From positions 1 to 64,000 of the forward strand of contig NZ_PPTT01000005.1 in assembly GCF_003339815.1 (NCBI RefSeq): a stretch of 64,000 nt of DNA, given 5' to 3'. A program made the translations under genes and the position numbers. Every line of letters begins with the position of its first letter. Position 1 is the stretch's first letter. Shown here in pieces: positions 41,956 through 52,600 of this stretch. The notes under the pieces are model-generated. The model worked only from the letters and a program-made list of their open reading frames with translations, did not search any database and was not told the origin of the DNA. Source of the stretch: Eggerthella sinensis. Its GTDB lineage: Bacteria; Actinomycetota; Coriobacteriia; Coriobacteriales; Eggerthellaceae.

Positions 41956-43968
41956 GTGGAAGCGCTCATGCTCGCATTGCTGTTGCTTGCCGCCGTCCTC
42001 GCCTCGTCGGTCATCGACCAGCTCGTGCCGAAGATATCCTCGCCGCTCATCCAGATCCTGCTCGGCTTGGGAATAGCGCTGCTCGCCTCCACCCAGATCA
42101 AGATCGAGCTCGACGACAAGCTGTTCCTCGTGCTGTTCATCGCCCCGCTGCTCTACGACGAAGCCAAGAACATCGACAAGGGATCGCTGTGGCGCAACCG
42201 ACGCCCCGTCGTGTCGCTGGCCATCGGCCTCGTGGTTGCCACGGCGCTCATCGTGGGCTTCGCAGTCAACTGGCTCGTGCCGTCCATCTCGCTGTTCGCG
42301 GCGTTCGCCTTGGGAGCAGCGCTCGGCCCCACCGACGCCGTGGCCGTGGCATCGCTGTCGAAGGAGACCAGCATCTCCGCACGTTCCAAGAGCATCCTCG
42401 AGGGCGAATCGCTCATCAACGACGCGTCGGGCATCGTGTCCTTCCAGTTCGCCATCGCGGCGGCCGTCACCGGCACGTTCTCGCTCATCGACGCCACGGC
42501 CGATTTCCTGTTCAGCTTCTTCGGCGGCATCCTCATGGGCGTGGTGCTGGGCTACCTGGGCAACTTCCTCGTGCGCAAGGTGCGCTCGTGGGGGTTGGAG
42601 AACACGACATTCCACGTGCTGTTCGAGGTGTTCACCCCGTTCATCGTCTATCTCGTGGCGAACGCGCTGCACACGAGCGGCATCCTGGCCGTGGTGGCAG
42701 CGGGCCTTGTGAACGTCATCTCGCCGCGCATCATCGGGCCGTCCATCTCGCGCATGAACATCGTCTCCACCAGCGTGTGGCGCGTGCTCACGTTCACGCT
42801 CAACGGCGTGGTGTTCGTGCTGCTGGGCACGCAGCTGCCGCTCGCCTTCCAAGGCACGTGGGAGAGCACGGCCGTCAACAACGACGTGCTGATCGGCTAC
42901 GTGCTGGGCCTCGCCTTCCTCATCATCGCGGTGCGCTTCCTCTGGATCCTCGGCGTGGAATGGGTGCACCATCGGCGCGACCCCGAATCGAAGCGGTTCG
43001 GGCTGGAGAACCTGCGCTCGTCGGCCATCATGACCTTGGGCGGCCCGAAGGGCACCATCACCCTGGCCGTGGCGTTCACCATTCCCTACACGGTGCCGCA
43101 GCGCGACCTCATGATATTCATGGCCTGCGGCGTCATCGTGGTCACGCTGCTTTTGGCAACGTTCGTGGTGCCGCTGCTGGCACCGAAGAAGGCGCCCACC
43201 GACGAGGATCTGCGCTGCGACGAGACCGAGGTGAACATCGAGATCCTGCGCACCGTCATCGAAGACCTGGCCGCGCGCCAGACCACCGAGAACCGCGCCG
43301 CCACGCAGATGGTGATCCACTCGTACAACGACCGCATCGCACGCATCAAGAGCCGCAACGACATCGAGGACAAGCCGAACACCGCGCTGCGCCTCCAGGC
43401 CATCCATTGGGAGCAGGAGCTGGTCATCGAGCTCATCGACAGCGAGGACATCTACCCCATCGTGGGCTACCAGTACCTCAGCCGCCTTGCGCGCATCGAG
43501 AACATGCTGCAGCACCATCGCGGGCGTTGGTCGGTGCAGAACCTCGTGCTGCGCGTGCGCGCCATCCTGCGCTCGGGCTGGCACCGCATCCTGGCCGGCC
43601 TGCCCGGCGTAAGCGTCACCGAGCGCGTGCAGGCCGTCCGCGACCTGCAGATGCAGTGCGCCGAACACGTGGTGGAGCGCCTGCAGGAGAAACTGGCGTC
43701 GCCCGACTCGGCAGAGCCCGCCGAGGACGTGAGCACGCTCCTGCTGGAATACCAGCGCTCCATCACGGCCATGCGCAGCGCGAACCCGTCCATCACCGCC
43801 CTCACGAACACGGTGAACAAGGCCGCCGACATCGAGCGCCACGGCCTGCGCCTCGAGCTCGAGCAAATCCAATCCCGCTACGAAGACGGCGACCTCTGCC
43901 GAGCATCGTACAAGCGCCTGAGGGAGAACGTGTACCTCATGCAGGTGGATTTAGAGGACAACGTGTAG
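41956..43968 (+). CDS. Na+/H+ antiporter, CPA1 (NhaP-like) with long cytoplasmic tail
   Basis: A 670-residue protein with about 12 membrane helices in residues 1-~410 and a hydrophilic, helix-rich tail of ~260 residues. Transport-site motifs are LGAALGPTDAVAVASLSKE and ILEGESLINDASGIVSFQFA, whose ND pair carries the ions. It should exchange Na+ (or K+) for H+. The start is GTG 41956 behind AGGAGGAG. The long tail is usual for a subset of CPA1 antiporters and may regulate them. Confidence 0.9.
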   Translation: MEALMLALLLLAAVLASSVIDQLVPKISSPLIQILLGLGIALLASTQIKIELDDKLFLVLFIAPLLYDEAKNIDKGSLWRNRRPVVSLAIGLVVATALIVGFAVNWLVPSISLFAAFALGAALGPTDAVAVASLSKETSISARSKSILEGESLINDASGIVSFQFAIAAAVTGTFSLIDATADFLFSFFGGILMGVVLGYLGNFLVRKVRSWGLENTTFHVLFEVFTPFIVYLVANALHTSGILAVVAAGLVNVISPRIIGPSISRMNIVSTSVWRVLTFTLNGVVFVLLGTQLPLAFQGTWESTAVNNDVLIGYVLGLAFLIIAVRFLWILGVEWVHHRRDPESKRFGLENLRSSAIMTLGGPKGTITLAVAFTIPYTVPQRDLMIFMACGVIVVTLLLATFVVPLLAPKKAPTDEDLRCDETEVNIEILRTVIEDLAARQTTENRAATQMVIHSYNDRIARIKSRNDIEDKPNTALRLQAIHWEQELVIELIDSEDIYPIVGYQYLSRLARIENMLQHHRGRWSVQNLVLRVRAILRSGWHRILAGLPGVSVTERVQAVRDLQMQCAEHVVERLQEKLASPDSAEPAEDVSTLLLEYQRSITAMRSANPSITALTNTVNKAADIERHGLRLELEQIQSRYEDGDLCRASYKRLRENVYLMQVDLEDNV

Positions 43969-43992
43969 GAAGAGCTAGGCGCATCGCTCCCT

Positions 43993-44179
43993 TGCGCCCG
44001 CGGAAGGTGGGGGGGCCAGCACGTCCCCCGGCGGGCGCAACAAGCGGGACCCCCCATGGCGCCCACGGAAGGCCGGGGGGCCAGCACGTCCCCCGGCGGG
44101 CGCACTAGAATGAGAGGCGCCTCCTCCCTTTGCGCCCGCGGATTGACTGGTGGACCTGTGGGTCTCCCGGCGGGCGCAC
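43993..44179. repeat. Three tandem copies of a hairpin-forming GC-rich repeat
   Basis: Copies at 43993-44039, 44058-44105 and 44131-44179. Each begins (T)GCGCCCG-CGG and ends CCCGG-CGGGCGCA, forming an outer stem and, in copies 1 and 2, an inner GGGGG/CCCCC stem around CCAGCACG. Copies 2 and 3 are both followed by CTAGAA. The core of copy 3 differs, but its ends are conserved. It lies between convergent antiporter and argS genes. Confidence 0.8.
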
Positions 44180-44212
44180 TAGAAAAGGAAGAGCAGGTGG
44201 ACCACTAGACGC

Positions 44213-44243
44213 AAAAAAGGGGCCGCCCATCGGCGGCCCCTTT
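44213..44243 (-). terminator. Intrinsic terminator of argS
   Basis: 12-bp stem AAAGGGGCCGCC with its complement across CATC, followed by T-run on the minus strand (complement of 44213-44218). Confidence 0.9.
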
Positions 44244-44258
44244 GCGCTTGCTTCTTCC

Positions 44259-45986
44259 CTACATCTTTGCGGGGGCGGTGACTCCCAGCAGGTCGAGCGT
44301 CTTCGCCAGCACGATGCGGGTGGCGTCGACGAGGGCCAGGCGGGCGTTCGTCACGTTCTCTTCCTCGCCGATGACGTGGCAGTTCGTGTAGAACGAGTGG
44401 AACAGGGCCGCGAGGTCCTGCGCGTAGTGCGTCAAGCGGAACGCCGCGCGGTCGCGGGCGGCCTGCGCCACGAGCGGGCCGAAGTCGTCCATCTTGCGCA
44501 TGAGCGCCAGCTCCGACTCGTGCGTGAGCGGCGACAGGTCGACGTTCGCCGGGATGACCTTCTCGGCCAGCTCGTCCATCGAGATCTCGCCGTTCGCAGC
44601 GGCCTCGGCAAGCTGCGCGTCGGCGGCCTTGCGCAGGATGGAGCAGATGCGCGCGTGCGCGTACTGCACGTAGTACACCGGGTTCGAGGCGTCCTTCTTC
44701 TTCGCCACCTCGATGTCGAAGTCGATGGGCTGGTCGGAGGACTTCGCCAGCATGAGGTAACGGGTCGCGTCGACGCCCACCTCGTCGATGAGCTCCTCGA
44801 ACGTGATCATCTCGCCCGTACGCTTCGACATGCGCACGGCTTCGCCGTCGCGGAACAGGTTCACCAGCTGGCCGAGCATGATTTCCAGCGCGCCGGGCCA
44901 ACCCCAGGCGGCCAGCATGGCCTCGCAGCGGGCGATGTAGCCGTGGTGGTCGGCGCCCCAGATGTTGATGAGGTGGTCGAAGCCACGCTCCATCTTGTTA
45001 TAGTGGTAGGCCACGTCGCTCATGAAGTACGTCATCTCGCCGTTGGCCTTGATGAGCACGCGGTCCTTCTCGTCGTCGAACGCGCTCGACTTGAACCAGG
45101 TGGCGCCGTCCTCGACGTAGATATAGCCCTTCTCGTCCATGGCCTTGAGGCTGCGGTCGACCGCGCTCTCGCCCGTCTCGTCGGGCACGTACAGCGAGCG
45201 CTCGGAGAACCAGCACTCGAAGGTCGTGCCGAAGCGCTCGGTCACGCGATGCTGTTCGGCCAGCTCGTAGGCGTAGGCGCGCTCGCGGAAGTTCTCCATG
45301 CGCTCCTTCTGGTCGGCGTCGAGCCACTTGTCGCCGTCCTCGTCGATGATGGCCTGGGCGATGTCCTTCACGTAGGAACCGGCGTAGCACGCCTCCGGCA
45401 TCTCCACGTCGCGGCCGAGCAGCTGCTGGTAGCGCACCGCAACCGACTCGCCGAAGTTGTCCATCTGCGTACCGGCATCGTTGATGTAGAACTCCTCGAA
45501 CACGTCGTAGCCGGCATGGCGCATGACGCGCGCCGTGGCATCGCCGAGCGCGGCCCAACGGCCGTGACCCACGTGCAGCGGACCGGTCGGGTTCGCCGAG
45601 ATGTACTCGAGGTTGATCTTGCGCTCGCCTTCGGGAATCTCGCCCTTGCCGAAGTCTTCCTTCTCGGCGCGCGCCTCGGCGACGACGCCCTGCAGGACGG
45701 CGTTGGCCAAGCGGATGTTGATGAAGCCGGGGCCGGCGATCTCGACGGAGGCGATCATGTCGTTCTCCGGCAGATGATCGACGATGACCTGCGCGATCTC
45801 GCGGGGGTTCTTCTTGGCAAGCTTTGCCGAACGCATGGCGACGGTGGAAGCCCAATCGCCGTTGCTCTCGTCGCGCGGGCGCTCGAGTGCCGCCTCGGGA
45901 GCCTGCTCAAGCGTGAGCGTTCCGTCCTCGCACGCGGCCGCGACGGCCGCGTCGATCAGCTGTTCAAGTTCTTCGCGAATTTGCAT
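44259..45986 (-). CDS. argS: Arginyl-tRNA synthetase
   Basis: A 575-residue class I synthetase charging tRNA-Arg. The HIGH motif is SANPTGPLHVGHGRWAALGD near residue 125. The KMSKS region is seen as VRMSKRTGEMITFEEL. The N-terminal Add-1 domain and C-terminal DALR anticodon-binding domain (starting SNPVYYVQYAHARICSILRK) are both present. The ATG at 45986 is 9 nt downstream of another ATG (45995) that abuts AAGGAAAG and is too close to it for a normal start. Confidence 0.96.
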   Translation of the reverse strand: MQIREELEQLIDAAVAAACEDGTLTLEQAPEAALERPRDESNGDWASTVAMRSAKLAKKNPREIAQVIVDHLPENDMIASVEIAGPGFINIRLANAVLQGVVAEARAEKEDFGKGEIPEGERKINLEYISANPTGPLHVGHGRWAALGDATARVMRHAGYDVFEEFYINDAGTQMDNFGESVAVRYQQLLGRDVEMPEACYAGSYVKDIAQAIIDEDGDKWLDADQKERMENFRERAYAYELAEQHRVTERFGTTFECWFSERSLYVPDETGESAVDRSLKAMDEKGYIYVEDGATWFKSSAFDDEKDRVLIKANGEMTYFMSDVAYHYNKMERGFDHLINIWGADHHGYIARCEAMLAAWGWPGALEIMLGQLVNLFRDGEAVRMSKRTGEMITFEELIDEVGVDATRYLMLAKSSDQPIDFDIEVAKKKDASNPVYYVQYAHARICSILRKAADAQLAEAAANGEISMDELAEKVIPANVDLSPLTHESELALMRKMDDFGPLVAQAARDRAAFRLTHYAQDLAALFHSFYTNCHVIGEEENVTNARLALVDATRIVLAKTLDLLGVTAPAKM

Positions 45987-46194
45987 GGTACGCATCTTTC
46001 CTTAGCGGATGGGTCCTTCTTTTTATACATCCGTCGATTCTACCATGTTTCCACCACAAATAAAGCATACGCGAGCACTGCTTTGCACCTCGCGGCTCTT
46101 ATGCAGAAAACATCCACACGACCTCGCAAAAGCCTGATTTCATTGCGCACGTATGGTAAGGTGGTCGACGACCGAAGAGAGAAAGAAGGCTCGC

Positions 46195-46629
46195 ATGGAA
46201 TTGCGATTCGAGCAGGGCAACTTCGCGGACGCGCGCATCGTGCGCACGCGCGTGTTCATGGAGGAGCAGGGTTTTCAGGACGAATTCGACGCCACGGACG
46301 ACGACCCGCGCACCATCCACGTGACGCTGTACGAGGACGATGCGCTCGTGGGTTGCGCCCGTATCTTCCCCGATCCCGACCACACCGACGAGCCGGGCCG
46401 TTGGGTGTTCGGCCGCCTGGCCGTGCTGCCCGAGGCACGTCACGGCGGCTACGGCAGCAAGCTGCTGGCCGAGTCCGAGCGCCTTGCGCGCGAAGCCGGG
46501 GCGACGGAGGTGCACCTGCACGCGCAGTGCTACGTCACGCCGTTTTACGAGCGCACGGGGTATGAGCGTTACGGCGCCGTCGAGCTCGACGAGCACGTCG
46601 AGCACATCTGGATGAAGAAGACGCTGTAG
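46195..46629 (+). CDS. GNAT family N-acetyltransferase
   Basis: A 144-residue GNAT enzyme, acetyl-CoA dependent. Motif A, the acetyl-CoA pyrophosphate loop, is visible as GRLAVLPEARHGGYGSKLLA near residues 78-97, and motif B as FYERTGYERYGAVELDE. The N-terminal region VRTRVFMEEQGF is typical of the ElaA/YitI-like group. ATG 46195 with GAAGG. Substrate unknown. Confidence 0.85.
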   Translation: MELRFEQGNFADARIVRTRVFMEEQGFQDEFDATDDDPRTIHVTLYEDDALVGCARIFPDPDHTDEPGRWVFGRLAVLPEARHGGYGSKLLAESERLAREAGATEVHLHAQCYVTPFYERTGYERYGAVELDEHVEHIWMKKTL

Positions 46630-46634
46630 AAAGC

Positions 46635-46660
46635 AGAAGGGGCCCGCGCGGGCCCCTTCT
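46635..46660. terminator. Bidirectional terminator hairpin
   Basis: Perfect 13-bp palindromic stem AGAAGGGGCCCGC/GCGGGCCCCTTCT between the convergent GNAT and surface-protein genes. Confidence 0.8.
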
Positions 46661-46666
46661 CCGTGT

Positions 46667-49600
46667 TTACGCGCGCGTACGTCGCCGGCGCACGCCGCTC
46701 GCCGCGGCAATGCCGGCCGCCGCGAACACCACGCCCCCAACGAGCAGCGCGAGCGACGGGTCGCCCGTCTTCGCCAGGAAGCCGAAGGGCCTCGTTGCGG
46801 CAGGCGTCTTCGCAGGCGGCGCCGCCTCGAGCTCGTCAACCATGTCCACCTGCTGCACGAACCCCTCCCGCGGCCCGAGCTTCGGATTCTCCACGGTGAA
46901 CGACACGTCGTCGGCGCGCACGTAGCCCGCAGGCGCCTCGAGCTCCACGAGGCGGTAGGTCGCACCCGCCACGAGCACGCCTTCCACCTGCGTGCCCTTC
47001 CCCTCCTCGGACGTCCACGGCTCCACCACCACGGCGCCCCGCTCGTCCACCACCTCGAGCAGCGCGCCGGCAAGCGCGTCGCCCTCGGGGGTCTTCTTGT
47101 TGAAGGCAACCATCACCTGCGGCTCCTTCCACACGATGACGCCGTTCTCGTCCACCTCGGCCGTGCCGGAGCCATCGTCGAACGTAGCAAGCCGCGGCGC
47201 GCCGTCGCTTCCCACGGCGAACGTCATGGCGATGGGATGCTTCGACACGAGGCTGCCGTCGGGCGCTTCCAGCTCCTGGACGACGTATTCCCGATCCATG
47301 AGGACGCCCTTGAACGTGAGCATGCCGTGCTCGTCGGTGGTGGCCTTCGCGATGAGCTGCAAGGACTCCGCCCCGCGCGCAAGCGGCGAGACCACGCGCT
47401 TGTACAGGCCGTACACCGAGTTCGGCAGCACCTTCGACGCGTCGTTCTCCGACACCTTCCTCATGCTGATGTCGGCGCGGAACACGTCGTTCACCACCGT
47501 GTCAACCGCCGCGTCCGGCGCGTCCTGCTGCACGAACCCGCTCAGCGTGCCGTCGGCCGCGAACGCAGCCACGTACACGACGTCGCTCGGCACGTGTCCG
47601 GCAGGCGTCGTCGTCTCGCGCACCCAGTACGTGGCGGCCGGAAGCTTCTTGAACGTCACCCGACCGGCCTCGTCGCTGGTCGCCGTGGCCACCGCATGCG
47701 TGCACGCCGCGTCGTCGTACGCCGTGAACACGGCACCGGCCAGCGGCAGCGTCGCATCGGGCGCTTCGCCTCCCAGCACGGGATCGGAGCACTGCTCGGC
47801 GTAGAGCCCTGTCTTGACGAACGAGAGCTCCGTCTGCCGGTTGGCAATCGTGCCCAGATCGCACGAGGGCGCCTTCGTCGCGTTGTCGTTGTCGATGGTG
47901 AACGGGTACGCGGTATCGGGCACCTGATACCCCTCCGCCGCCGTCTCGCGCAGGGAGTACGACCCCAAGTCGAGGCCTTCGATGCTCAGCCGACCCGCCG
48001 CTGCGTCGGTTGCGGACCAATCGGCGGCCGCGTAGGCACGGCCCGTCTCAAGCCCGTCCCGCACGAGGGCGCCCGTACCGTCGTACAACGCGAACACGGC
48101 GCCGTCGAGCGGCATGCCCGCATCGGCGTCCATCTTCGAAAGCGTCACCATGCCACGCACCTTGACGTTGCGCACGGACAGCTGCGCGCCGTCGGCGGAC
48201 AGACGCGCCGCCTGCGAACCGTCGCCGTAGACGGGAACCGATTCGAGCACGATTTGGCCCGCACCGTTGAGCGCGAATGCGATGGCGCCCGGCAAGGCCA
48301 GGTAGCCGGGCAGGCGCTCGGTTTCCTCAAGCGTGTACGTCTCACCCACGACGAGCTGTCCGGTGAGCACTTCTGCGGCGTCCGCACTCGACTCCCACGC
48401 CTTCTCGGTCGTGCGATCAGCGAAGACGCCCTTCAGCTTGAGGTGCGCGCCGTCGAGGCGCTGCGGCGTTGCGGCATCGTCCACCTTCTCGATGGCAATG
48501 CTCGTCCGCTCGTTCGCAATGATTCCGTGATCCCAGGTCAGCTTCACGTCGGTGCCGGTGTTCGGCCCCACCTCGAACGCGATCGGCACCGCGTTGCCGC
48601 CCGGCTCGTAGCCCGGCGCCGCCTTCGTCTCGGAGATGCGGTACGCACCCCATGCGAGGTCGGACACGGCGAGGGTGCCGTCGGCGCCCGTCGCGTACGT
48701 GCCCACCGTGCTCCACGCGCCCGCTTCGCTGCGCTCAAGCAGGAACAGCACGCCGGCGAGGGGCTCGTCCTGCTCGCCCACCTTCGTCAGCGCGAGCGAT
48801 CCGAGCTTGCGCGCGTTCGTCACGCCGGACGCGTCCCACGTGCCGGCCGTCTTCGTCACCGCAACGGCCTGTGCCGCGTCGTCACGCACGTTCACCGTTG
48901 CGCCGTTGTCGGCATCGGTCAGGGAGAACGTGGCCTCGAACGGCTGCTCGTAACCGTTCGGCACGATGGTTTCCTCAAGGGTGTACGTGCCCTTCTTGAG
49001 GTCGCCCACCCGGTACGCGCCCGCGTCGCCCGCCGCCGGCACGACGATGACCTGCGACGTATCGCCGCCTTCCGGCACGTACGTGAGCGCGAACGCCGCG
49101 CCCGCAAGCGCCGCACCGCTCGTTGCGTCGCGTTTCGCCAGCTCGAGCGATGCGCCGAACGCGCGATTCTCAAGCGACACCGCCACCGCCGCCTTCGCGG
49201 CAGCATAGTGGTCGGCGTCGGCGATCTCGAAGTTACGAGGCGTCGCATCGAGCTCGGTGTCGGGCGCGGCCTTCGTCTCGACAAGGAAGTACGACCCCGC
49301 CGCAAGCCCCTCGGACAGCGGACGCCCCGTGTCGGGATTCGTCGCCCCCTCGTCGAGCGAGCGCCAGACCCCCGCCGCATCCGTCGTACAGGCGGACGCG
49401 ATGGCCAAGTCGTCGCCGTCGGACGCGGCACCGCGCTTGAACAGGTCGAACTGCACGCCTGCAACGGTGCCGTTGCCGCCTGACACCGTTTTCGTCACCT
49501 CAACCTGCCCGCGCACGGGATCGTTCGCCACCACCAGGGCGTTCCCCTGCACGGCGCTCCATGCCGACGCGCCCACGGCGCGCTCGAACAGGACGCCATG

Positions 49601-52600
49601 GGCGTCCATCATCGCCTCGCGCGGCTCGGACGTGCGCACGTAATGCAGGGGAGCCGAACGCTCGACGAGCCGGTACACGTTCGACGCCACGAGCTTGCCC
49701 GCGATCGTTTCGGCATCCGTGCCCGACGTCCACACGAGCGGATCGCTCGAGCCGTCGGCGAACGTGCCCTCGAGCGCGAACACCGCGCCCGCAAGCGAAG
49801 CGCCCGCTTCGTCCACCTTCGACACGGTGAGGCTGTTCAGCTCGTTGACCACGGGCGCATCGACGTTCAGATCGTACGTGAGCCCCGCTGTCTCCTGCCC
49901 CACCGTCACCTTCAGCACGGCGGCGCTCAACCGGTAGCCTGCGGGCGGCTTCGTCTCGCGCACCTCGTAGGAGCCGGTGGGAACGCGCTCGAACGACGCG
50001 AGGCCGTCGGCGCCCGTCTCGGCCTCGAACGACACCGCGCCGCCGTCGGCATCGGTGCCGGTCAGCGCGAAGACGGCCCCGCCGAGCGGCGCACCGCCCT
50101 CGTCGGCCTTGTGCACGAGCACCAACGCGGCGAGCGGCGTGTTCTCAACCGCCGCGAGCCCGATGACGTGCTGACCCGACGGCGCGCCCGCCGCTTGCGT
50201 GTAGCGGTTCGATCCGTCGGCTTCCACCGTGAAACGCTCGGACATCGCCGGCTGCGTCGCATCGAAGCGGTAGCCGGCCGGCGCGCCCGTCTCCTTGAAG
50301 TAGTAGGTGCCGGGCGCGAGACCCTCGGCCATCTTCCGGCCCGTGTCGACGTTCGCAAGCGACGAGCCCACCGTGCTCACGCGGCCCTGGGCGTCCGAGA
50401 TGAACGAGCCCGCGCCGTGCACCTTGACGTCGGCCGGCGTCTCGACCCGGTACAGGTCGAACGTCGCGCCCGCAAGCGGCGTGCCCGCCGCGTCCTCCGC
50501 CACCTTGACGAACGACGCATGGCCGAGGATGCGCTCGTCGCGCAGGGTGAAAGTGCCGTTGCTCCAAACGTTTCCGTATGCAGCCGACGTGCCCACCGCA
50601 TTTCCGAGCTTGACGCGCTCCACGACGCCGTACGCGTTGACGGTGAACTCAACCGGCTGCGCCATAAGGTAGCCGTCGGGCACGAGCGTCTCGACGATGC
50701 GATACGTCGTAGCGCGCTGAAGCTTGTCGAACGTCAGCGTCCTGCCCGCCGTCGCCGCCGGGGCACCTTCGTCCACCCACGCGCTTCCGTCCCAACGCTG
50801 CAGCAGCACGCCTGCGCCGCTCACCGCATGGCCGTATTGATCGAGCTTGTCCAGTTTCACCGCGCTGCACGACACGTTGTCGACCGTGATTGTCGTGCCC
50901 GACGCCTTCACGTGCGCGACGCTCTTGTCGAGCTTGAGCGCGCCGTCGGCCGCGATGGTGAAGGGCACGTCCTGCACCTGCGAGATCGTCGCGTCGTCGG
51001 CCGCGGTCGTCTCGCGCAGCGTGTACGTGCCCGCAGGCAGCCCGACGATCTCCCAGGGGTTGCCGTCGGGCGTCCACGTGTACGCACCCTTCGTGAACGG
51101 GCTCTCGACCGCCGTCGTTCCCACCGAGCCGTTCGTGCGCTCGAATAGCGAGAAGGAGACGCCCGGCACGGCCTGCTCGATTCCGTTCAAAAGCTTGTGC
51201 AGCGTGATATGCGTCTTGCTGTTCGTCAGCTCGGCACCTGCGGCGTCGCCGAAGGTCACGCTGCCGTCCTGCGCCACGGTGAACGTCTTCGCAGCGCCCT
51301 GCAGCGCGTAGCCGGCCGTCGTGCCGGTTTCGCGCAGCTCGTAGGAACCCCACGGCAAATCGCTCAGCGCAAGCGTGGCGCTCTCGGCGCCCGCCGCCGC
51401 GTCGACCACGAGCTCGGTGGCCGCATCAACCGAGCCCGCCGTGCCGGCGTAGGCGTACGTCCCGGCCGAGCCCGTCATCGACACGCCCACCGCCTTGCCG
51501 CTGCCCGCGCCGAGCGGGCGCAGCACGAGCTTGAAGCGCGCCTGCTTGTCGATGTCGCTGCCCGCCGTCGTCTCGAACAGCTTCGTCACCGTCACCGGAG
51601 CAGATGCCCGCACGCGATCGTTCGTCACCGTGATCGCGCCCGGCTGCACGCCGCTCACGCCCGCCGGCACCGCCAACTCGTGCGCGGTCGTATCGAGCAC
51701 GTAGCCCGCAGGCGCCTTCGTCTCCTTGTACCAGTACGTGGTTCCCGGCGTCAGACCGTAGAACCCGAACGCGCCATGCTCGTTCGCGGTCACGAGCTTG
51801 ATCTGCTGCGCGCACGCCTCGTCGGCGAACAGGCCGAACGTCACGCCCGCCCCGAGCGGCTGCGCCGAGCCGCCCAACGCGTCCATCTTCACGAACTTGT
51901 ACGAGGCCGTACGCTCGAGGTAGCCCCACGAGTCGTCGCCGAGCTCTTGGGTGTGCGAGCCGTCGCCCTTCTCGGTGTCGTCGTTCAGAAGCGATGCGCG
52001 GTTCTGCACGTAGCCCGAGGCGACGGCCTCGGTGATGTTCGTCTCGTACACGAGCGTGTACGCTTTCGCGCCGTCGGGCAGCGCTGCTTTCAGGATGCTC
52101 GACCCATCGTCGCCCGGCTCAACGGTGAAGGCGTCGTCCTTCACCTCCGTCCACCCGGCCGTTGCCGGATCATCGTCGGCGATCGACCCGTTCGCGGCAT
52201 GCCTGCTCTCGTAGAGCCTGACCGACGAGAAGTCGAGCTGCAGCGACTTGTTCAGCACGTCCTTCACCACGGCGTTCTTGAGCTCGGCCCCCTGCGGGTT
52301 CACGTCGACGCGCCAACGGATGACACCGGTGTCCTTGCTGAACTGCGAGCTCTTGTCCACCAGCTCGTTGACGATGTCGCCGCCCTCGGGCGTGGTCTCG
52401 TACACTGCCGTGCGGTCGATGGCGCCACCGCCGGACGTACCCTCGATGGAGGCCACGTTCTTCGTGCGGATAAAGCCGCTTCCCGCATCGAGCAGATACG
52501 CCTGCCGCGCGGCGTCGGTCAGCGTGAGGTAAAGGTCGATCGTGTACGCGCCGTCGATCTTCCACCCCGAGGCCGCCTCGCCCAATTTCACGCTGAACCG

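Noticed and set aside
43993-44179. CRISPR array
   Set aside because: Only three units, each itself a hairpin, with irregular spacing and no cas genes.
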